This document shows positions 61,202 through 64,000 of a stretch of DNA of 64,000 nucleotides, piece after piece. Source of the DNA: Fragum whitleyi (Eukaryota; Mollusca; Bivalvia; Cardiida; Cardiidae); NCBI GenBank assembly GCA_948146395.1, contig OX411549.1:33502693-33566692 (forward strand), written 5' to 3'. A program made the translations under genes and the position numbers. Below the pieces are notes generated by a model. The model made no database searches. It was not told the origin of the DNA and worked only from the letters and a program-made list of their open reading frames with translations. Position 1 is the stretch's first letter, and every line of letters starts with the position of its first letter.

Positions 61202-62840
61202 TCTGGTTATTGTCAATTTCATTACTTTTACAGTTACAGGGTAATGTGTTCCATTTAGTAACAGTGAAATCAATGGAAAAAACTTTTTTGCCATTGTAAT
61301 GAACTAATTAATTGTTTGCAGTATACTTATACATTAAAGACGGTTGTAAATAATGTTTAGCTGATAAAAGAGTATACAGTTGCATATAATTGATGGATCG
61401 TTGATCCAGCCTACTGACCTTAGTCATGACACCCCACTCTAATACTCAAACATTATCTATCAAAAATCTATGGTAATGGACATGAATCAAATAGAAGAAC
61501 GTTGGATGGTGAACTGAACGTCGTAATTACATTTTGTCCAAACTGTGGTTGCGGCGTTCAAGTCGCCCACTCACGGTTCTTTTTTTCCTATAAAAATTTG
61601 ACAAATATCAGTGTTCAATAGTACAACATTATAAATAAGTGTTTTGATTGGTCAATCGACTCTTTCTTCTTTTTATAGCAGCGATCTATTAATTATACCG
61701 ATTCTAATGAATATTGATATCACCTTAGTCTCCGATAATAGTAGATAAGTGATATATGACGAAATCTTAATACAATTCGGAAAATTGGGTATTCCATAAT
61801 TCCAGTCGAGATAAATTTTATTTACACTTTCTATTACTATGAGCATAAAGCTCAGTCGGTATGAATTTCAGACAAGTAACTGTTCATTGGGCTCTTTTGA
61901 CGAGAGTTTATTTTTGCATGAATAAGCGATGGTTTTAAAAAGTGAATCTTTTAGTAAATATCTACTATCTAGCAGTACTATCAGCCTGGGAAAATGAGAA
62001 CTTAACCTACAAAAGCGAAAGTGATTACTCAGTCTTGTTTAAACTGATAGGGGAGATAACCATTTTCCACACCGAAACTAATTTCTGCGTGTTGAAGTAG
62101 TTCTCTCCCTTCAAAATTTATGTTTACTTGGATAATTTTATAATGGTTGATATTGTATGAATCTTTTTTTAGGCGTATAGAATATTAATTAGTAACTATT
62201 CTTGGTGTTTTATATCCTATAGTTAAAGTCGTTGTATCTTATAGGGAAGTTTTGTCAAAAACATCCAGCAATTGCAATATAAGAATGTTAATTCGTAACA
62301 GTTCAAGATGTCTAAATCAATTTGGTCCTAGTCTGTGATTGAAAAGTTCATTATTTGGACATATTTTTATCTCAATTTGTGTTTTCAAATTAAATTATAG
62401 TTATACCCGATACATAAAAAAAGACTAGCCACTTGAGTTAGACTGTTTTATATAGATTTTCATCATATAGGAGCTTCCATTCCTTATTTTTTCGTTTCGA
62501 AATAAGGTGTGGAGTTCCTATACGTATTTTTTTTCTTTGATTAAGACCATTGTCTCATTGATGACTCTTCCTTATAAGAAGAGCGACGGATGAGGCAAGG
62601 GGTCTGAAATAGCACTGGCTAACTGTATTATTGTTGAAGTCTAAATGATATTTATTCTTGCATTTTCATATTGTCCTTCTATAAATGAGATATATAACTA
62701 AATGATACAAAAACTGCCTATAGGTTATGCCTTTTTTGCTGTAATCATAGCATTAAAACAATTATAATGTCTCATAATTATGAAAAGTCAATAAACACAA
62801 ATAAGAAAATGCTCCTATGTAATCAGAGGCTAATTAGTTG
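61202..62840. other. Region without recognised gene
   Basis: AT-rich DNA after the LINE ORF1 fragment, possibly including other parts of that element. The only structure I note is a strong hairpin at 62466-62522. No exon was recognised on either strand. Confidence 0.5.
62466..62522. repeat. Long imperfect hairpin
   Basis: Arms TATAGGAGCTTCCATTCCTT and AAGGTGTGGAGTTCCTATA-type complement, with stem about 23 bp and a TTCGTTTCG loop region. Confidence 0.7.
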
Positions 62841-63281
62841 CAGTTGGTTGCATCGTGAAATTGACATAAATCTCCATCAAAACCATTCTTAATCGCTCAC
62901 TCAGCGCTCCATTCATTCATTCCAAACACTCACTCAAACCATTCAAAACACTCAAACTGACTGAAAAACATAGAATCAATGTTCAACGTCATTCAAAATT
63001 AATTTTGATAGAAAAAAATCAGGATTTCATTGACATAATTTAAATTGTAAGCGTTTCATAGGTTTTTTTGAATGAATAGGACGATATTTGTTGAACTTGT
63101 ATGCATATTTCTTAAAGGCAGGTGATTAATATCGCAAATTTTGTTCATCCAGAACAGAGATTGCGATATAGGACTTCCTTCCATTAAATTCACACAAAAC
63201 TCGCTCCACACACTCATTCAATTTCAATCCAAAATAATTCCCAAATCACCCACCTTGTTAATTTCACGATGATGTTAACTG
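62841..63281 (-). mobile_element. Tc1/mariner-like MITE, full reverse copy
   Basis: 441 bp, starts CAGTTGGTTGCATCGTGAAA and ends CACGATGATGTTAACTG followed by TA. It carries AAAACCATTCTTAATCGCTC and TCATTCCAAACACTCACTC and a central inverted pair (AATATCGCAAATTTTGTTCA / GAACAGAGATTGCGATAT). Confidence 0.8.
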
Positions 63282-64000
63282 TACCTAAGGAATTATGAAC
63301 GAGAGTGTATCTATTGTTAATGAAGTTACAATAACTTCCTCTATCTATAATAATTTATTTTCTTATTCATTCATGACACCATTATCGGCGTCCATTTCTT
63401 CGAAAAAATTGTTTAGCAAATCTACTATTTCAACTTAGTATATTGCTATTTTTTTTTTTTTTTTTATATATACCTAATCGAATCTCGGATAAAAAGTCAA
63501 TAAATCTACCATTCATCTCCTTTTCATGATAAACTTTTATTTATACTACTATTACATTACAATGCATGTCTAACCCCTACTATATAAATATATTAATTAT
63601 TATTATAATAATATTAATATATTTATCATAGTTTTGGATTTGGAAAAAACGGTAATAAATGGTGCAGTCGAAAACACAAATTTTAATATATACTAGTGAA
63701 ACTATCCACGAAAACTAATAACGTAAAGGTATGTAAGCCACATTCAGTTTCAGCGTGAAATAATACTGTTATTCAGCATACTAGATGCTTCATAGTGCAA
63801 AGTATGCTTTGTATATATATTTGCAACTCTTTTTTTCAATATTTTTTATGTATCTTCTTAAAGATAGATTATTAATCCTGTTTTCTGTGGACTTTAAAAA
63901 GACACTATGTTACCCCTCTGTCTCATCGGAAGAAAAGCCATGGACAAGAGCAAATCATGGTCATATATCGCGCATTATAGCATTTCTGGTACTGTTATTT
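63282..64000. other. AT-rich DNA, nothing recognised
   Basis: Contains a T tract near 63449-63466 and AT-rich inverted stretches near 63580-63625. No exon, repeat family or RNA gene is recognised. Confidence 0.6.

Overview
This is eukaryotic, intron-rich, AT-rich DNA, most likely from a bivalve mollusc. The evidence is short exons with GT..AG junctions, metazoan gene families (SLC6 transporter, cadherin-like surface protein), and a dense load of MITEs, SINEs and tandem-repeat elements of a kind I associate with bivalve genomes. No bacterial operon, CRISPR array, rRNA or true tRNA gene is visible. I cannot name the species.

Region 1 (about 2.8-24.7 kb, + strand) holds exons 2-15 of a Na+/Cl- dependent neurotransmitter-symporter family (SLC6) gene. 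The first coding exon lies upstream of the window. Region 2 (30.6-44.3 kb, + strand) is a complete 15-exon tandem paralogue encoding 660 aa. Exons 2-13 have identical lengths and phases in the two copies, so the pair is a recent tandem duplication. TM1 of the second copy resembles taurine/creatine transporters, but the substrate cannot be fixed from sequence alone. The second copy ends early, and the remnant of the lost tail is readable in its 3'UTR.

Region 3 (46.0-60.5 kb) holds two unrelated genes arranged head to head. The minus-strand gene (8 exons, 407 aa by my splicing) encodes a type I membrane protein: signal peptide, a CCG-containing beta-rich module I cannot name, a degenerate cadherin-like domain, a Thr/Ser-rich stalk, one membrane segment and a Lys-rich tail. 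The plus-strand gene (4 exons, 252 aa) encodes a secreted Cys/Trp-rich protein I do not recognise. Its second exon has two decayed tandem copies in front of it. The start codons are 1.8 kb apart.

The rest is mostly repeats: a Tc1/mariner-like MITE with TA target duplications, two TTAA-flanked piggyBac-like elements, several palindromic MITE families, tRNA-derived SINEs, satellite-carrying elements, and fragments of two LINEs. The most interesting patterns are (a) MITE ends lying 13-16 nt upstream of three different 3' splice sites, (b) exon relics in four places showing repeated local exon duplication, and (c) the divergent pair of undescribed surface/secreted proteins.
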